From NCBI RefSeq assembly GCF_000226875.1, contig NZ_JH164926.1:177819-241006 (forward strand): a stretch of 63,188 nucleotides of DNA. The letters run 5' to 3'. Positions 8,650 through 16,420 of the stretch are shown piece by piece. Numbering within the stretch: the stretch's first letter is position 1; every line of letters starts with the position of its first letter. The stretch is from Neisseria shayeganii 871. Lineage in GTDB: Bacteria > Pseudomonadota > Gammaproteobacteria > Burkholderiales > Neisseriaceae. The notes beneath the pieces are model-generated. The model worked only from the letters and a program-made list of their open reading frames with translations. It made no database searches and was not told where the DNA came from. The translations under genes were made by a program, and so were the position numbers.

Positions 8650-8655
8650 TATAAT
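8650..8655 (+). promoter_or_regulatory. -10 box of a probable hemW promoter
   Basis: A perfect TATAAT lies 250 bp upstream of the hemW start, just after the rarD stop. The -35 candidate (GTGGCA, 17 bp upstream) is weak. If used, it creates a long hemW leader that includes the palindromic unit at 8670-8829. Confidence 0.4.
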
Positions 8656-8669
8656 CGCTGCGTTTTTTA

Positions 8670-8829
8670 GTGCCTGTTCACAGTCTCGATGGCGGCGGTG
8701 TTTGGGGCGAAAATCTCCGCCTGCGGCTCGGGCAGGCTCGCAAGAAATTCCATCCTGCTGCGCCTTCTTTTTGGTATGCGTGGTTTTTGCCGCCTCAAAC
8801 CGCTTTACAAGAAGACTGTGCACCGGCTC
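8670..8829. repeat. Imperfect long palindrome, possible small mobile element or structured leader
   Basis: The 160-bp unit has end sequences GTGCCTGTTCACAGTCT (8670-8686) and, on the opposite strand, GAGCCGGTGCACAGTCT (8829-8813), which agree at 14 of 17 positions. The complementarity continues inward with gaps (GCGGTGTTTGGGGCG against GCGGTTTGAGGCGG). No convincing reading frame lies within. It sits between rarD and hemW. It could be a MITE-like element or the folded leader of hemW. Confidence 0.45.
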
Positions 8830-8848
8830 TTCAACAGATTGTTCCGGC

Positions 8849-8875
8849 AGGCTACCTGAAACTTTCAGGTAGCCT
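8849..8875 (+). terminator. Inverted DUS pair (hairpin) before hemW
   Basis: AGGCTACCTGAAA (8849-8861) and TTTCAGGTAGCCT (8863-8875) are perfect inverted copies of the DUS and almost touch. A T-rich run follows. It lies upstream of hemW, so it would end read-through from rarD or weaken hemW expression. Confidence 0.55.
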
Positions 8876-8898
8876 TTGCCGTTTTTCCAGAGTTTGTT

Positions 8899-10071
8899 AT
8901 GCCGCTTTCCGCCGTTCACACGCCGCAACTGGCCGCCTTGCCGCCTTTGTCGCTGTATGTCCATATTCCTTGGTGCATCCAAAAATGCCCGTATTGCGAC
9001 TTCAATTCGCACCAAATCCGGCAGGGCGTAGATGAGGCGGCTTATGTGCAGGCCTTGCTCACCGATTTGCAGCACGAGTTGCCCTATATCTGGGGCCGGG
9101 CGGTGGAGACGGTGTTTATCGGCGGCGGCACGCCCAGCGTGTTTTCCGCTGCGGCCATCGAGCACCTGCTCAACGGCATCCGTGCCTTGCTTAGGTTGCA
9201 GCCGGACGCGGAAATCACCATGGAGGCCAACCCCGGTACCTTTGAACGCGAGAAGTTCCGCGGTTTTGCAGACGCCGGCGTGACGCGGTTGTCCATCGGG
9301 GTGCAGAGTTTCGATTCCGCCAAGCTCGCCGCCCTCGGCCGCATCCACAACGGCGGCGAAGCGCTGGCGGCGGTTGAAGCGGCCTTAGGCATTTTTCCAC
9401 AGGTCAACGCCGATTTGATGTATGCGCTGCCGGGGCAGAGCGTGGCCGAGGCGGTGCGTGATGTGGAAACGGCGGTGGCCACCGGCGTACGCCACATCAG
9501 CGCCTATCACCTGACCATGGAGCCGAATACCGCTTTCGGTCACCGGCCGCCGGCCGATCTGCCCGCCGACGATGCCGCCTTGGATATTGAAGAAGCCGTA
9601 CACCGCACCTTGCTGCAGGCGGGTTTCGAACACTACGAAACCAGCGCCTTCGCCCGCGACGGCCAATACGGCCGTCACAATCTGAACTACTGGCAGTTCG
9701 GCGATTATGTGGGCATCGGTGCCGGTGCACACGGCAAAATCAGCAGCCATGCCGGCATCGAACGCACCACCCGCAGCCGCCACCCGAAAGACTATCTGGC
9801 CGCCATGCAGGGCCGCCCTGAAGCAGCGGTGGAGCGGTTTCAGGTAGCCGCAGGCGAGCTGCCATTTGAGTTCATGATGAACGCTTTGCGTCTGAAGCAA
9901 GGTGTGCCCGCCGCTCTGTTTGCCGAGCGCACCGGCCTGCCGTTGGCGGTGGTGGCGCACGCTTTGGGCACCGCCACCAGCCGCAGCCTGTTGGATGCCG
10001 ACCCGACCGTATTGAGGCCGACGGCTTTGGGGCGGCGGTTTTTAAACGATTTGTTGGCCTTGTTTTTGTAG
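8899..10071 (+). CDS. hemW: Radical SAM heme chaperone HemW
   Basis: A 390-residue radical-SAM protein of the HemW/HemN-like family. The iron-sulfur motif CxxxCxxC is C26, C30, C33 (WCIQKCPYCDFNSHQ). It is followed by FIGGGTPSVF and a GVQSFD segment typical of coproporphyrinogen-dehydrogenase relatives. HemW proteins bind heme and insert it into acceptor proteins; they lack the extra cysteine of true HemN (here CPYCDFNS, not CxxCxC). The start codon gives the usual short N-terminal lead before LSLYVHIPWC. A DUS-like word is read in frame (F-Q-V-A-A, about 9838). Confidence 0.92.
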   Translation: MPLSAVHTPQLAALPPLSLYVHIPWCIQKCPYCDFNSHQIRQGVDEAAYVQALLTDLQHELPYIWGRAVETVFIGGGTPSVFSAAAIEHLLNGIRALLRLQPDAEITMEANPGTFEREKFRGFADAGVTRLSIGVQSFDSAKLAALGRIHNGGEALAAVEAALGIFPQVNADLMYALPGQSVAEAVRDVETAVATGVRHISAYHLTMEPNTAFGHRPPADLPADDAALDIEEAVHRTLLQAGFEHYETSAFARDGQYGRHNLNYWQFGDYVGIGAGAHGKISSHAGIERTTRSRHPKDYLAAMQGRPEAAVERFQVAAGELPFEFMMNALRLKQGVPAALFAERTGLPLAVVAHALGTATSRSLLDADPTVLRPTALGRRFLNDLLALFL

Positions 10072-10108
10072 GCTGTGGCGGCACGGGTATGGAGGCTAAT
10101 GAATCAAA

Positions 10109-10633
10109 ATGAAAGATCAAGAAATTAGAATTGACAGTTTTGATGTGAAATATTCTTTTTGGGCAAGTGCGTTCACTATTTGTATGCTTTTTCCGATTGC
10201 ATTATCCATATTGAAATGGATCAATATTGAAGACACGGTCAGTCAAACACGATTCATTATTTTATTGCTTTCTATAATATTCGGTTTTTTGATCATCGTT
10301 ATGAAAAGTACGATGAAGAAAGTTTGTTTTCTAAAATCCGATGAAAATATTGTGATCAGAGATGGGAATAATATTGAAGTAAAGTTAGGCAAACAATTCA
10401 ATTATAATTTATATCAATATAACTCTAGAAAAGTATTTATGATAAGAATTTCGGATAAGCATAAATCATATTTTTATTTGTCTCCCGATATGCACTTAAA
10501 AAATGATGTAGAAGCTTTTTTTCCTGAATCCAATAAACATCAAAATCACTTGGATTTTTATGCCCAAATTTTTCCGCCAGTGCTTTGCTTGGCCTATTTT
10601 ATGATGTCTGTTGTTTTTATTATTTTAAAATAA
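10109..10633 (+). CDS. AT-rich hypothetical membrane protein
   Basis: I do not recognise this 174-residue protein. It is strikingly AT-rich, rich in Lys, Ile, Asn and Phe codons, and unlike everything around it, so it was probably acquired horizontally. Predicted layout: two adjacent membrane segments (about 16-38 and 48-66), a soluble middle of roughly 85 residues with beta-strand character (NIVIRDGNNIEVKLGKQF), and a third membrane segment at the C-terminus (154-173). GGAGG at 10091 favours an overlapping 9-codon frame starting ATG at 10099 (MNQNERSRN), so the main frame may be translationally coupled to it. A gene-poor AT-rich tract follows. Confidence 0.6.
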   Translation: MKDQEIRIDSFDVKYSFWASAFTICMLFPIALSILKWINIEDTVSQTRFIILLLSIIFGFLIIVMKSTMKKVCFLKSDENIVIRDGNNIEVKLGKQFNYNLYQYNSRKVFMIRISDKHKSYFYLSPDMHLKNDVEAFFPESNKHQNHLDFYAQIFPPVLCLAYFMMSVVFIILK

Positions 10634-10943
10634 ATACAGTCGTTCCCTATATGCCAAAGAATAAGGATTTGTTTTTTTATCAGAATGAACGGCCATGATG
10701 AAAATATAGACGATAAAAACATAACGGAATGATTTTTATCGCAGACACAGCAGCATAACTCCCTAAAAGAACCAGCTACAGCATAGACAGACCTTAGCGT
10801 AGGTTTGAAGAATTGAAGGCCAAAATGCTCTCTTGTGGCATGAGTGTGGAGTCAAAGGGCTATTGAAAGGTTTCAGGTCATTTCTTTTCTTTGGGCTGAG
10901 TAGGCAAAGAAGAGGAAGCAAGCAAAATCCGAATTAAGCCGTT
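10634..10943. other. Gene-poor AT-rich stretch after the orphan gene
   Basis: I see no reading frame worth calling here. A perfect 9-bp inverted repeat CGATAAAAA (10711-10719) / TTTTTATCG (10733-10741) could terminate the orphan gene. Further along, TTCTTTG...CAAAGAA forms another small hairpin (about 10890-10910). Composition matches the orphan gene, so both probably arrived together. Confidence 0.4.
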
Positions 10944-10996
10944 AATCAAGCAGGGGCTACCTGAAAGAGATGTTTTCAGGTAGCCCCTGCTTGATT
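10944..10996. terminator. DUS-pair hairpin downstream of miaB
   Basis: Perfect 23-base arms (10944-10966 and 10974-10996) are built around an inverted pair of near-DUS words (GGGCTACCTGAA, one mismatch each). It lies just beyond the minus-strand miaB stop and is the likely terminator. Confidence 0.75.
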
Positions 10997-11015
10997 GCGA
11001 TGGCATGTGGCGGGT

Positions 11016-12347
11016 TTATTCGTCTCGGGTGACGATTTTGCCGCGCAGGGAGAAGGTGAAGGCTTCGGTGATTTCCAGGTCCACCATTTGGTTGATCAGG
11101 CGCGGGTGGCCGGTGAAGTTCACCACGCGGTTGTTGGCGGTGCGTGCTTGCAGTTGGTCGGGGTCTTTTTTGGAAATGCCTTCCACCAAGCAGCGTTGCA
11201 CCGTGCCGAGCATGCTTTGGTTGATGCGGGCGGTTTCGGCTTCGATCACTTCGTTTAAGGCTTCCAGACGGCGCACTTTTTCTTCATGCGGGGTGTCGTC
11301 GGGCAGATTGGCGGCCGGCGTGCCGGGGCGGGGGCTGTAAATGAAGACGAAGCTCAAATCGAAGGCCACATCTTTCACCAGCTTCAGCGTTTGCTCGAAT
11401 TCGCGTTCGGTTTCACCGGGGAAGCCGACGATAAAGTCGGAGCTTAAGCACAAATCGGGGCGGATGGCGCGCAGTTTGCGGATGATGGATTTGTATTCCA
11501 GCGCGGTATAGCCGCGTTTCATCGCGCTCAACACGCGGTCGGAACCGCTTTGCACCGGCAAATGCAGGTGCGATACCAGCTTGGGCAGGTCGCGGTAGCA
11601 CTCGATAATGGCATCGGAAAACTCGCGCGGGTGGCTGGTGGTGAAACGCATGCGCTCGATGCCGGGGATTTCATGCACGATGCGCAGCAGGGTGGCGAAG
11701 TCGCAAATGCCGCCGTCGTCCATTGCGCCGCGGTAGGCATTCACGTTTTGCCCCAGCAGATTGATTTCTTTCACGCCTTGTTGGGCGAGATTGGCGATTT
11801 CGGTGAGCACGTCGTTTAAGGGGCGCGAAAACTCTTCGCCGCGGGTGTAGGGTACCACGCAGAAGCTGCAATATTTCGAACAGCCTTCCATAATCGAGAC
11901 GAATGCGGAACCGCCTTCCACGCGGGCGGGGGGCAGGTGGTCGAATTTTTCGATTTCGGGGAAAGAAATATCCACTTGCGAGAGGCCGGTGGTTTCCTTG
12001 TCCACAATCATCTGCGGCAGGCGGTGCAGGGTTTGCGGGCCGAACACCACGTCCACATAAGGTGCGCGTTTCACAATCGCTTCGCCTTCTTGAGACGCCA
12101 CGCAGCCGCCCACGCCGATGATGAGGTTGGGGTTTTTGGCTTTTAGCGGTTTGATGCGGCCTAAGTCGGAAAACACTTTTTCCTGCGCTTTTTCGCGCAC
12201 GGAGCAGGTGTTGAACAGAATGATGTCGGCTTCTTCGGCTTCGCTCACTTGCACGAGGTCGTCGCCTTCGGCCAGCACCGACAGCATTTTTTCGCTGTCG
12301 TATTCGTTCATTTGGCAGCCGAAGGTGCGGATAAATACTTTTTTCAT
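11016..12347 (-). CDS. miaB: tRNA-2-methylthio-N6-dimethylallyladenosine synthase
   Basis: A 443-residue methylthiotransferase that adds the 2-methylthio group to i6A37 of tRNAs reading UNN codons. The N-terminal UPF0004 domain carries the auxiliary cluster cysteines C11, C48 and C82. The radical-SAM cluster is C156, C160, C163 (GCSKYCSFCVVPYTRG). A C-terminal TRAM domain ends the protein (GISKKDPDQLQARTANNRVV...LRGKIVTR). Length and motif order are normal for MiaB rather than RimO or MtaB. A TATAAT (12408-12413, minus strand) is the probable -10 of its promoter, and the DUS hairpin at 10944-10996 its terminator. Confidence 0.96.
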   Translation of the reverse strand: MKKVFIRTFGCQMNEYDSEKMLSVLAEGDDLVQVSEAEEADIILFNTCSVREKAQEKVFSDLGRIKPLKAKNPNLIIGVGGCVASQEGEAIVKRAPYVDVVFGPQTLHRLPQMIVDKETTGLSQVDISFPEIEKFDHLPPARVEGGSAFVSIMEGCSKYCSFCVVPYTRGEEFSRPLNDVLTEIANLAQQGVKEINLLGQNVNAYRGAMDDGGICDFATLLRIVHEIPGIERMRFTTSHPREFSDAIIECYRDLPKLVSHLHLPVQSGSDRVLSAMKRGYTALEYKSIIRKLRAIRPDLCLSSDFIVGFPGETEREFEQTLKLVKDVAFDLSFVFIYSPRPGTPAANLPDDTPHEEKVRRLEALNEVIEAETARINQSMLGTVQRCLVEGISKKDPDQLQARTANNRVVNFTGHPRLINQMVDLEITEAFTFSLRGKIVTRDE

Positions 12348-12407
12348 GGTGTGGTTTTCTTTCAGGTAACCCGTAATTGCGGGGCTGAGGTGGACAAAAA
12401 ATGGCGG

Positions 12408-12413
12408 ATTATA
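12408..12413 (-). promoter_or_regulatory. -10 box of the miaB promoter
   Basis: On the minus strand TATAAT is followed by CCGCC, 60 bp before the miaB start. The same TATAAT plus a GC-rich discriminator occurs before queC, ridA, ftsK and ccoG, which supports its use. Confidence 0.5.
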
Positions 12414-12491
12414 CGCAGTATTGTTTTGCCTGAACAGGCGCTTAGACGGTCGGGAAGGCGGGTAAAGCTTGCGGGCGCCATGCAGCGGCTG

Positions 12492-12651
12492 CTTGGCTTG
12501 CGGACGGGCGCATAAGATAGGGCCGCAAGCCGCCGTTGGCGGGGAATCAGACTGCCCAAAAGGTTTTCAAGCGAAAACATTGTTTTGCTTTTGCGGCCGG
12601 CCTCCGAGAGGGAAAGCCGTACCGATTCGGGCGTGAAATCGCCCGCTTTTT
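12492..12651 (+). ncRNA. Structured non-coding segment ending in a terminator, upstream of sucC
   Basis: Three hairpins follow one another in the miaB-sucC gap: GGCTTGCGG/CCGCAAGCC (about 12493-12531), GTTTTC/GAAAAC (about 12562-12577) and CGGGCG/CGCCCG (12628-12645). The last is followed by CTTTTT, the form of a Rho-independent terminator. No plausible gene ends here. It could be a small RNA or an attenuated sucC leader. No promoter was identified with confidence. Confidence 0.3.
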
Positions 12652-12654
12652 GGT

Positions 12655-12660
12655 CTATAC
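12655..12660 (+). promoter_or_regulatory. Possible -10 box for sucCD
   Basis: TATACT lies about 100 bp before the sucC start, immediately after the terminator-like hairpin. No good -35 is visible at 16-18 bp, so an activator-dependent promoter or chance match is possible. Confidence 0.3.
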
Positions 12661-12763
12661 TGCGCCGTGCAGTGAAAGATTATGTCTTGTATCAGATTGG
12701 CGTGGCCGCCGCACGACGGCTGCGCATTTGTGTTTAACCGAAACCTTTGATGAGGAAGCTCTG

Positions 12764-13930
12764 ATGAATTTACATGAGTATCAGGCAAAAGAACTGCTGG
12801 CCAGCTACGGCCTGCCGGTTCAGGGCGGTATTTTGGCGGCCAACGGCGACGAGGCGGCGGCGGCTTACGATAAATTGGGCGGCAAATTCGCCGTGATCAA
12901 AGCCCAGGTGCATGCCGGCGGCCGCGGCAAAGCCGGCGGCGTGAAAGTGGTGAAAAGCCGCGAAGAGGCCAAAGAAGTGGCCGACAGCCTGATCGGCACC
13001 CACTTGGTGACCTACCAAACCGACGCCAACGGCCAGCCGGTGAACAGCGTTTTGGTATGCGAAGACATGTATCCGGTGCAAACCGAGCTCTATTTGGGCG
13101 CGGTGGTGGACCGCTCTACCCGCCGCGTGACCTTTATGGCTTCCACCGAAGGCGGCGTGGAAATCGAGAAAGTGGCCGAAGAAACCCCGGAAAAAATCTT
13201 TAAAGTCACCGTGGACCCGCTGGTGGGCCTGCAACCTTGCCAAGCGCGCGAAGTGGCGTTCCAACTCGGCCTGAAAGACAAACAAATTAACGCCTTTGTG
13301 AAGCTGATGACCGGCGCTTACCAAGCCTTTATCGAAAACGACTTCGCCCTGTTTGAAGTCAACCCGCTGGCGGTGCGCGAAAACGGCGAGCTGGCCTGCG
13401 TGGACGGCAAAATCGGCATCGACAGCAATGCGCTGTACCGCCTGCCGAAAATCGCCGCCCTGCGCGACAAATCGCAAGAAAACGAGCGCGAGCTGAAAGC
13501 CTCTGAATTCGACCTCAACTATGTGGCCCTGGAAGGCAATATCGGCTGTATGGTGAACGGCGCCGGCTTGGCCATGGCCACCATGGACATCATCAAACTG
13601 AAAGGCGGCCAACCGGCCAACTTCCTCGATGTGGGCGGCGGCGCCACCAAAGAGCGCGTGGTGGAAGCCTTCAAACTGATTTTGGAAGACAAATCGGTAC
13701 AAGGCGTGCTGATCAACATCTTCGGCGGCATCGTGCGTTGCGACATGATTGCCGAGGCCATTGTGGCGGCGGTGAAAGAAGTGAACGTCACCGTGCCGGT
13801 GGTGGTGCGCCTGGAAGGCAACAATGCCGAGTTGGGCGCCCAAATTCTGAACGAATCCGGTTTGAAACTGACTTCTGCCGACGGCTTGAATGACGCCGCC
13901 GAAAAAATCGTGGCAGCCGTAAAAGCCTAA
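12764..13930 (+). CDS. sucC: Succinyl-CoA synthetase (ADP-forming) subunit beta
   Basis: A 388-residue ATP-grasp beta subunit of the TCA-cycle enzyme that converts succinyl-CoA to succinate with formation of ATP. It begins with the canonical MNLHEYQAKELLASYGLPV and has KAQVHAGGRGKAGGVK in the nucleotide-binding domain. The C-terminal flavodoxin-like domain includes VLINIFGGIVRCD. I chose the ATG at 12764, which matches the family start and has a GAGG-type ribosome-binding site; the upstream in-frame extension is not coding. sucD follows after 10 bp with a good AAGGAG. Confidence 0.97.
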   Translation: MNLHEYQAKELLASYGLPVQGGILAANGDEAAAAYDKLGGKFAVIKAQVHAGGRGKAGGVKVVKSREEAKEVADSLIGTHLVTYQTDANGQPVNSVLVCEDMYPVQTELYLGAVVDRSTRRVTFMASTEGGVEIEKVAEETPEKIFKVTVDPLVGLQPCQAREVAFQLGLKDKQINAFVKLMTGAYQAFIENDFALFEVNPLAVRENGELACVDGKIGIDSNALYRLPKIAALRDKSQENERELKASEFDLNYVALEGNIGCMVNGAGLAMATMDIIKLKGGQPANFLDVGGGATKERVVEAFKLILEDKSVQGVLINIFGGIVRCDMIAEAIVAAVKEVNVTVPVVVRLEGNNAELGAQILNESGLKLTSADGLNDAAEKIVAAVKA

Positions 13931-13940
13931 GGAGAACACA

Positions 13941-14831
13941 ATGAGCGTATTGATTAATAAAGACACCAAAGTACTGGTACAGGGCTTTACCGGCAAAAAC
14001 GGTACCTTCCACTCCGAGCAGGCGATTGCCTACGGCACCAAAGTGGTGGGCGGCGTGACCCCGGGCAAAGGCGGCCAAACCCATCTCAACCTGCCGGTGT
14101 TCAACACCATGAAAGAAGCGGTGAAAGAAACCGGCGCCGATGCTTCGGTGATTTACGTGCCGGCGCCGTTTGTGCTCGATTCCATCGTGGAAGCGGTGGA
14201 TGCCGGCGTGCAGCTGGTGGTGGTGATTACCGAGGGCGTGCCCACGCTGGACATGCTCAAAGCCAAACGCTACCTGGAAACCAACGGCAACGGCACCCGC
14301 CTGGTGGGCCCGAACTGCCCCGGCGTGATTACCCCCGGCGAATGCAAAATCGGCATCATGCCCGGCCACATCCACCAACCCGGCCGTATCGGCATCATCT
14401 CCCGCTCCGGCACCCTGACTTACGAAGCCGTGGCGCAAACCACCAAGCTGGGCTTGGGCCAATCGACCTGTATCGGCATCGGCGGCGACCCGATTCCGGG
14501 CATGAACCAAATCGACGCCCTTAAGCTGTTCCAAGACGACCCGGACACCGACGCCATCATCATGATCGGTGAAATCGGCGGCACCGCCGAAGAAGAAGCG
14601 GCCGAGTTCATCCAAAGCAATGTGAGCAAACCGGTGGTGGGCTACATTGCCGGCGTAACCGCGCCCAAGGGCAAACGCATGGGCCACGCCGGCGCCATCA
14701 TTTCCGGCGGCAAAGGCACGGCCGAAGAGAAATTCCGCGCTTTTGAAAAAGCCGGTATGGCCTACACCCGCAGCCCGGCCGAATTGGGCAGCACCATGCT
14801 GGAAGTGTTGAAAGCCAAAGGCATGCTGTAA
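13941..14831 (+). CDS. sucD: Succinyl-CoA synthetase subunit alpha
   Basis: A 296-residue alpha subunit, partner of SucC. The N-terminal CoA-binding Rossmann domain begins VLINKDTKVLVQGFTGKNG. The phosphorylated histidine lies in GHAGAI (about H249), and the GPNCPG and SRSGTLTYE signatures are present. It is translated from its own AAGGAG site. An inverted DUS pair downstream is followed by ATTTTTG and forms the operon terminator. Unlike the arrangement in some relatives, sucA, sucB and lpd are not adjacent here. Confidence 0.97.
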   Translation: MSVLINKDTKVLVQGFTGKNGTFHSEQAIAYGTKVVGGVTPGKGGQTHLNLPVFNTMKEAVKETGADASVIYVPAPFVLDSIVEAVDAGVQLVVVITEGVPTLDMLKAKRYLETNGNGTRLVGPNCPGVITPGECKIGIMPGHIHQPGRIGIISRSGTLTYEAVAQTTKLGLGQSTCIGIGGDPIPGMNQIDALKLFQDDPDTDAIIMIGEIGGTAEEEAAEFIQSNVSKPVVGYIAGVTAPKGKRMGHAGAIISGGKGTAEEKFRAFEKAGMAYTRSPAELGSTMLEVLKAKGML

Positions 14832-14849
14832 AGCGGAAAGGTGAACGGC

Positions 14850-14881
14850 AAAGGCTACCTGAAAGGTTTCAGGTAGCCTTT
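14850..14881. terminator. DUS-pair terminator between sucD and the efflux operon
   Basis: AAAGGCTACCTGAAA (14850-14864) and its perfect inverse (14867-14881) contain two exact DUS, separated by two bases and followed by ATTTTTG. It lies between two convergent transcription units and can serve both. Confidence 0.8.
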
Positions 14882-14897
14882 ATTTTTGCTGGCGGGT

Positions 14898-16340
14898 TTA
14901 GCGGGCGGTTTCGGCCGCTTGGGTATCGGGCGAGGAGAAGCCGCCGCCGAAGGCGGTATGCAGGCTGATCCAGGCCAGGCGCTGCTGCAAACGGCTTTGT
15001 TCGAGCTGGCTGCGCGTGTTGAGCACTTCATCCTGTGCGCTGAGCCAGGCCAGTTTGGTGTCCAGGCCGCCGCGGAAACGGTCGCGTGCGGCGGCGGCAC
15101 TGCGTTCAGCCAGGCGGACGGTATCTTGCTGCAGCCGACCGGCGGTTTGGGCGGCTTGGTAATGGCTGAGTGCATCGGCCGCTTCGCGCAGGGCTTGGTA
15201 AACGGTTTTGTTGTAGCGGGCTACCTGTTCGTCGAATTCCGCCTGTTTTTGGGCCAGATTGGCCCGCAGGGCGCCGGAAGTGAAAATGGGCAGGCTGATG
15301 CTGGGCAGCAGGCCGGCAATCAGCGAGCGGGAGGAGGGCAGTTCGCCGATTTTGATGGTGGACCAGCCGGCCAGCGCGCTGATTTTGATGTCGGGGTAAA
15401 AACGGGCGCGGGCGGCATCCACCAAATGACCGCGCGCCAAAATGGCTGCGCGTTGCGCGGCGATGTCCGGCCGTTTGCCCAATAAATCGGCGCTGAGGGT
15501 GTGGGCCGGAGGCGGCGGCAGCGGGCGGGGCGATTCGGCGGTCAGCGCGGCCAGCGCAGTCGGGCTTTGGCCGCTGAGGGCGGCGAGGGCATGGCGGATT
15601 TGGGCTGCTTTGTGATCCAGATCGTGGATGGCTACCTGAAACTGCCGTTGTGCGGACTGCAGCGGGTAAAGCTGGCTGGCGGGCAGATAGCCGGCACGGA
15701 TGCGGTCGCGCAACAGCGGCTCTTGTTCGTTTTTCACGGCCAGCCGTTGTTGCAGCAGCGCTTGCTGCGTTTGCAGGGCCTGCAGTTGCAGGTATTGCGC
15801 GGTCACGGCTTGGGCCAGCAGCAGGCGGGCATGGGCGGTTTCGTAAGCGGTGGCCCGCTCTTTGCCTAGGGCGGCTGCCGATTCGCTGCGGTGCTGCCCC
15901 CACAAATCGAGCGACCATTGGCCTTTCAGCTGCAGGCTGCCGCGCGAGATGGTTTCGCCGAACAGTTGGGAGACGATGGAGGCGCGCTGGGAGAGCGAGT
16001 CGTGGTAGATGGCGTTGCCGTCGGCGGCCAAAGCCGCTTGCGGCCCGAGTTGCGAATCGGCCAGTTCAATCGCGGCTTGTGCCTGCCGCAAACGGGCGGC
16101 GGCCACGTCTAAATCGGGCGACTGCTGCAGCGTGGTTTCCAGCAGGCGGTTGAGGGTGGGGTCGTTCAGGCCGCGCCACCAGTCGGCGGGAATCGGTGCC
16201 AGCGGCTGCCGGCTGAGACCGAGCGATTCGGCGGCGACAGGTTGGCGCAGCGCGGGTTGTTCGCCGGTGGCGGCACAGCCGGCCAGCAGCAGAAGGGCGG
16301 CGGCAAGGGGAAGGAGGCGGGGTGGCGGCATCATGGGCAT
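14898..16340 (-). CDS. Efflux-system outer-membrane lipoprotein, NodT/TolC type
   Basis: A 480-residue outer-membrane channel of the NodT family within the TolC superfamily. The signal peptide ends in a lipobox (LLLLAGC, lipidated Cys22). Two outer-membrane-efflux-protein repeats follow, with the long alpha-helical stretches that build the periplasmic tunnel (SPDLDVAAARLRQAQAAIELADSQLGPQ; the paired second repeat starts near GKRPDIAAQRAAILARG). It is the last gene of a three-gene minus-strand set with the adaptor and MFS pump, giving a complete tripartite pump. An 80-bp gap with an inverted DUS pair separates it from the adaptor gene. Confidence 0.9.
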   Translation of the reverse strand: MPMMPPPRLLPLAAALLLLAGCAATGEQPALRQPVAAESLGLSRQPLAPIPADWWRGLNDPTLNRLLETTLQQSPDLDVAAARLRQAQAAIELADSQLGPQAALAADGNAIYHDSLSQRASIVSQLFGETISRGSLQLKGQWSLDLWGQHRSESAAALGKERATAYETAHARLLLAQAVTAQYLQLQALQTQQALLQQRLAVKNEQEPLLRDRIRAGYLPASQLYPLQSAQRQFQVAIHDLDHKAAQIRHALAALSGQSPTALAALTAESPRPLPPPPAHTLSADLLGKRPDIAAQRAAILARGHLVDAARARFYPDIKISALAGWSTIKIGELPSSRSLIAGLLPSISLPIFTSGALRANLAQKQAEFDEQVARYNKTVYQALREAADALSHYQAAQTAGRLQQDTVRLAERSAAAARDRFRGGLDTKLAWLSAQDEVLNTRSQLEQSRLQQRLAWISLHTAFGGGFSSPDTQAAETAR

Positions 16341-16420
16341 CCGGTGTGGTAAGCAGGCTACCTGAAAGCAGGAACAGCAGGCTTTCAGGTAGCCCGACAG
16401 GCGGGGAAAATAGGGGCGGA

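Noticed and set aside
8670..9035. A 121-codon plus-strand frame overlapping the start of hemW
   Set aside because: It runs through the imperfect palindrome and the DUS hairpin and overlaps hemW in another frame; its composition is not protein-like.
12362..12580. A 72-codon minus-strand frame upstream of miaB
   Set aside because: It covers the miaB promoter region and hairpins, has no ribosome-binding site and no recognisable domain.
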